DNA of 64,000 bases from Clostridium sp. CX1 (GTDB lineage: Bacteria; Bacillota; Clostridia; Clostridiales; Clostridiaceae). The notes beneath the pieces were generated by a model that saw only the letters and a program-made list of their open reading frames with translations, ran no database searches and was not told the origin of the DNA. Position numbers and translations under genes: made by a program. Positions 61,398-64,000 of the stretch are shown in pieces. Where the stretch lies: NCBI RefSeq assembly GCF_025398335.1, contig NZ_JAODOO010000015.1, positions 43,314-107,313 of the forward strand, in the 5' to 3' direction. Position 1 is the first letter of the stretch, and the number at the start of each line of letters is the position of its first letter.

Positions 61398-63263
61398 ATG
61401 TATAAATTAGATAATTTACTAGATATGGAAAAGTTACAAAAGCTTATGGATAAGTTCTACAATTTGACTAAGGTTCCATATGCAATATTAGATGCAAATG
61501 GCAATACCATCATAAGTTCAGGGCAAACTAGAATTTGCACTTGTTTTCATTCATCAAATCCAAAGGCTTTAATGAATTGTTTGAGAAATAAAAAAGCTGT
61601 AGATTGTAATTATAGTGAAGGCAGCTATACGGAATACATCTGTGGAAATGGACTAGTAGAAGCTTGTACCCCTATAATGATAAGGGGAGAGTATATAGGT
61701 AACTTAAGTTTTGGTCAGTTTCTTAAGTGTAAACCTGATTTAGAATATTTTGAAAGACAAGCTGATGAATTAGGAGTTAATAAAAAAGATTATTTGGATG
61801 CTGTTGAGGAAATACCAATTGTAACAGAAGAAAAAATTAAAGATTATCTGGATTACTTTAGGTGTTTAACAGAGCTAATGTCAGATATGGCAGTTAGCAG
61901 GCTTAAACAAATGGCTACAGAAGCAGCTCTTCAAAAAAATAATGAGTACTTAGAGTATATAGTTAGAAGCAGAACAAAGGAATTGACGGATATAAATAAA
62001 ACTCTTATAAGGGATATGAATAAAAGGAGAGCAGTTGAAAACCAGCTGAGAGAAAGTGAACAAAAGTATAAAGGTCTCGTAGAACTTATTCCAGATTCAA
62101 TATACATAAGAACTAGAGAGAAGTTTTTATACGCTAATCCGGCAGGGGCAAGGAGTTTAGGTGCAAGTAGTGTAGACGACTTAATAGGAAAGAGTGTTTC
62201 TGATTTTTTAGAAGTTCATCCAGATTATAAAGAAAAATTTGATAAAAAGTTTGATTTGATATATGAAAAGGGAAGTATGCCTTTAACTGAAGAAAAGTTT
62301 ATAAAAAAATATAATAATGAATTATTAGATATAGAAACTACCGCTGCAATATACCCCTATGACGGAGAAGATTCTATACTAGTGGTATCAAGAGATATAT
62401 CAGAAAGAAGAAAGGCGGAAGAACTTAGTAGAGATATTGCAGAAAAGACTAAGTTATTAAAGGATGCTATTGAGTATGAGAGCCTAAGAACAGAATTTTT
62501 TGCTAATTTATCTCATGAATTTAGAACACCACTAAATATAATATTTACTGCACTACAGATGTGCAAATTAGTTATTAGCAGCGATGAGAGTATGAATAGT
62601 TCTAAGTTAAAACACTACATATCATTAATGTATCAAAATGTGTATAGGCTAATAAGACTAGTAAATAATCTTATAGATATAACTAAAATTGATTCTGGTC
62701 ACTTTGATGTGACTTTTGGAAACTATAACATTATAAGCATTGTTGAAGACATAACACTTTCTGTAGGTGAATATGTTCAAAATAAGGGAATAGAACTTAT
62801 TTTTGATACTGATATTGAGGAAAAAGTTATAAGTTGCGACCCAAATAGCATAGAAAGAATAATGCTTAACCTACTTTCTAATGCAGTAAAATTTACTCAA
62901 GAAAAAGGAACTATTTATGTTGATATACATGATAAGGGGGATAAGATAGTTATTTTAGTAAGGGATACTGGGGTTGGCATACCAAAAGAAAAACAGGAAT
63001 TAATATTTGAAAGGTTTGTTCAAGTGGATAAATCCTTTAAAAGAAATAGAGAAGGCAGTGGTATAGGACTCGCTTTAATTAAGTCTTTAGTGGAACTACA
63101 TAAGGGAAAGATGTGGGTAGAAAGTGAAGCTGGAAAAGGAAGTTGTTTTTATGTTGAACTCCCTGCCAAGGTTTTAGATCATAAAAATCAAAAAGAAAAC
63201 AATATAGAAAATACTAGCAAAGTAGAAAGAATAAATATTGAGTTCTCTGATATATATATCTAG
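61398..63263 (+). CDS. PocR-PAS sensor histidine kinase (soluble)
   Basis: A cytoplasmic kinase of about 621 residues. The PocR ligand-binding domain spans about 1-170 (KFYNLTKVPYAILDANGNTI, the Cys-rich RICTCFH, then CTPIMIRGEYIGNLSFGQFL). A coiled coil spans 175-225 and a PAS domain 230-350 (YKGLVELIPDSIYIRTREKF). HisKA has its His in FFANLSHEFRTPLNI, and the HATPase domain has N-box ERIMLNLLSNAVKFTQ, DTGVGIP and GSGIGLALI. The frame opens at GTG 61311. The ATG at 61398 after TTGGGGGCAAG begins exactly at the PocR domain (MYKLDNLLDMEKLQKL), so I use it. No response regulator is adjacent. PocR domains are thought to bind small hydrocarbon-derived ligands. Confidence 0.88.
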   Translation: MYKLDNLLDMEKLQKLMDKFYNLTKVPYAILDANGNTIISSGQTRICTCFHSSNPKALMNCLRNKKAVDCNYSEGSYTEYICGNGLVEACTPIMIRGEYIGNLSFGQFLKCKPDLEYFERQADELGVNKKDYLDAVEEIPIVTEEKIKDYLDYFRCLTELMSDMAVSRLKQMATEAALQKNNEYLEYIVRSRTKELTDINKTLIRDMNKRRAVENQLRESEQKYKGLVELIPDSIYIRTREKFLYANPAGARSLGASSVDDLIGKSVSDFLEVHPDYKEKFDKKFDLIYEKGSMPLTEEKFIKKYNNELLDIETTAAIYPYDGEDSILVVSRDISERRKAEELSRDIAEKTKLLKDAIEYESLRTEFFANLSHEFRTPLNIIFTALQMCKLVISSDESMNSSKLKHYISLMYQNVYRLIRLVNNLIDITKIDSGHFDVTFGNYNIISIVEDITLSVGEYVQNKGIELIFDTDIEEKVISCDPNSIERIMLNLLSNAVKFTQEKGTIYVDIHDKGDKIVILVRDTGVGIPKEKQELIFERFVQVDKSFKRNREGSGIGLALIKSLVELHKGKMWVESEAGKGSCFYVELPAKVLDHKNQKENNIENTSKVERINIEFSDIYI

Positions 63264-63681
63264 AGCTAACACTGGTTGCAAATAATAACTAATGTAATAA
63301 TGCGTCAGGAAATTAGAGAAAGCAACAGTAAACTTTAATAGTTTACTTAAAAATGCTGCAGAATGAATCATAAGGGTTATAGCTGTTAGCCATTAGTGTT
63401 TTATTTCAAATAATATAGAGCGTTAACAACTTACAAATTAATTTAATAGTGTATTAAAAACAGAAAAGGAGAATGGCAGTTTGCAGGATTACTGCCTTCT
63501 TTTTACTAAAGTTATTTGACAGAACAAAGCTTAAAATGTATTTCTCATCTTAATTACAAGGAAAACTGAGTCTGGAGTGTCAATATAATAAAGTTAAAGT
63601 AATTATGAGAAAAAGTTAATAATATAAGTATAATTTTAAATAAGAAAGCAAATTATATCTGTGTAGTAGAAATAATAGTGG
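63264..63681. other. Intergenic region before the rRNA operon
   Basis: AT-rich, with no supported gene. It precedes the rRNA promoter region and probably contains UP-element-like A/T tracts. Confidence 0.4.
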
Positions 63682-63712
63682 TATGATAACACATGTCGCT
63701 GAGGCAAGCGGC
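63682..63712 (+). promoter_or_regulatory. Upstream rRNA promoter module with GTCGCT hairpin
   Basis: A TATGAT -10-like box (63682-63687) is followed by the hairpin GTCGCTGAGGCAAGCGGC (63695-63712). The -35 region is poor. The same module recurs at 63829-63858. Confidence 0.45.
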
Positions 63713-63734
63713 AAAAGGTTGAAAACAGAATGTG

Positions 63735-63767
63735 TTGACAACTAATAATCATTTGTAGTAATATAAT
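63735..63767 (+). promoter_or_regulatory. Possible additional rRNA promoter elements
   Basis: TTGACA (63735-63740) and TATAAT (63762-63767) are both perfect but 21 bp apart, too far for a standard promoter. They may be remnants of, or belong to, two overlapping promoters. Confidence 0.3.
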
Positions 63768-63805
63768 AAAGCTGTCAGGAACAATATAGTAAATGAAAAA
63801 ACTTC

Positions 63806-63834
63806 TTGACAAACTTTAATTCAAATGTTAAACT
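63806..63834 (+). promoter_or_regulatory. Main rRNA operon promoter
   Basis: TTGACA (63806-63811), 17-bp spacer, TAAACT (63829-63834), about 140 bp upstream of 16S rRNA. The leader hairpin follows at 63841. Confidence 0.75.
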
Positions 63835-63840
63835 GTAAAA

Positions 63841-63947
63841 GTCGCTAAGATAAGCGGCATGATCCTTGAAAATTAAACAGAGGTAAAGATAAGTAAAACT
63901 TGTTTTTAAAATAAACCAGCAATTCTTTGAGTTACTCTTAGAGTAAC
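63841..63947 (+). other. rRNA leader with processing hairpins
   Basis: The hairpin GTCGCTAAGATAAGCGGC (63841-63858), the CCTTGAAAATTAAACAGA-type leader box common in clostridial rRNA operons, and the small hairpin GTTACTC-TTA-GAGTAAC (63931-63947) before the 16S 5' end. Confidence 0.55.
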
Positions 63948-63973
63948 AAAACAGTAATGAGTCACAAACTTTT

Positions 63974-64000
63974 AAATTGAGAGTTTGATCCTGGCTCAGG
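63974..64000 (+). rRNA. rrs: 16S ribosomal RNA (5' end only)
   Basis: The sequence starting AAATTGAGAGTTTGATCCTG matches the universal 5' end of bacterial 16S rRNA (the 27F primer site). Only about 27 bases lie inside the window. The exact 5' end is uncertain by a few bases. Confidence 0.95.

Overview
The window looks like chromosomal DNA of a spore-forming, low-GC, strictly anaerobic Firmicute, most likely Clostridium sensu stricto. The evidence is strongly AT-rich DNA, very strong GGAGG/GGGGGA ribosome binding sites, frequent TTG/GTG starts, an alpha/beta small acid-soluble spore protein, a gerK-type germinant receptor locus, a cortex-type M14 endopeptidase, a B12-dependent ribonucleotide reductase and AddB. 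I see no prophage, CRISPR array, intact insertion sequence or tRNA. The window opens inside argH and closes about 27 nt into a 16S rRNA gene.

Region by region. 1-6.9 kb: end of argH, a DUF378 membrane protein, an AsnC-type regulator, small unknown proteins, a candidate independent small RNA (about 3092-3238), a soluble MCP-like protein, an MBL-fold hydrolase and a MerR regulator whose promoter has a 19-bp spacer. 6.9-15 kb: an accessory zone of regulator/target pairs. It holds HxlR with an iron-sulfur-flavoprotein-like reductase, a damaged ABC-2 exporter, a DUF2089/YvlB-like three-gene operon, XRE-cupin with a YczE-like membrane protein, and a WYL regulator flanked by matching operators next to eroded SDR and DNA-alkylation-repair genes. 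15-19.3 kb: a surface-protein locus with a DUF6448 protein carrying an NPKTAD sorting signal, a class B sortase, an OmpR-type response regulator and histidine kinase, then a truncated second copy of the DUF6448 gene with its leader.

19.3-34.5 kb: nrdJ under two NrdR boxes, an amino acid antiporter, a FIST protein, a gamma carbonic anhydrase, a spore-type peptidoglycan endopeptidase, CvfB, a secreted ComEC-like MBL protein, a large chemoreceptor, a two-gene chromate transporter, a SASP and YaaR. 34.5-46 kb: gerKA-gerKC divergent from gerKB, glutamine-dependent NAD synthetase, a small membrane protein, an NfeD-SPFH pair, a ferritin-like protein, a CPA1 antiporter and a polysaccharide deacetylase.

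46-64 kb: an alpha-glucan phosphorylase / GT4 glycosyltransferase / nucleotidyltransferase-phosphomutase cluster, addB without an adjacent addA, a complete livKHMGF branched-chain amino acid importer, a poly-asparagine protein encoded by an ATT microsatellite, a PocR-PAS histidine kinase, and the promoter and leader of an rRNA operon.

Most genes are ordinary clostridial housekeeping or sporulation genes. The parts most worth a second look are the candidate small RNA, the DUF6448-sortase-two-component locus with its decayed duplicate, the paired WYL operators beside gene wreckage, and the phosphomutase domain that has lost its catalytic motifs.
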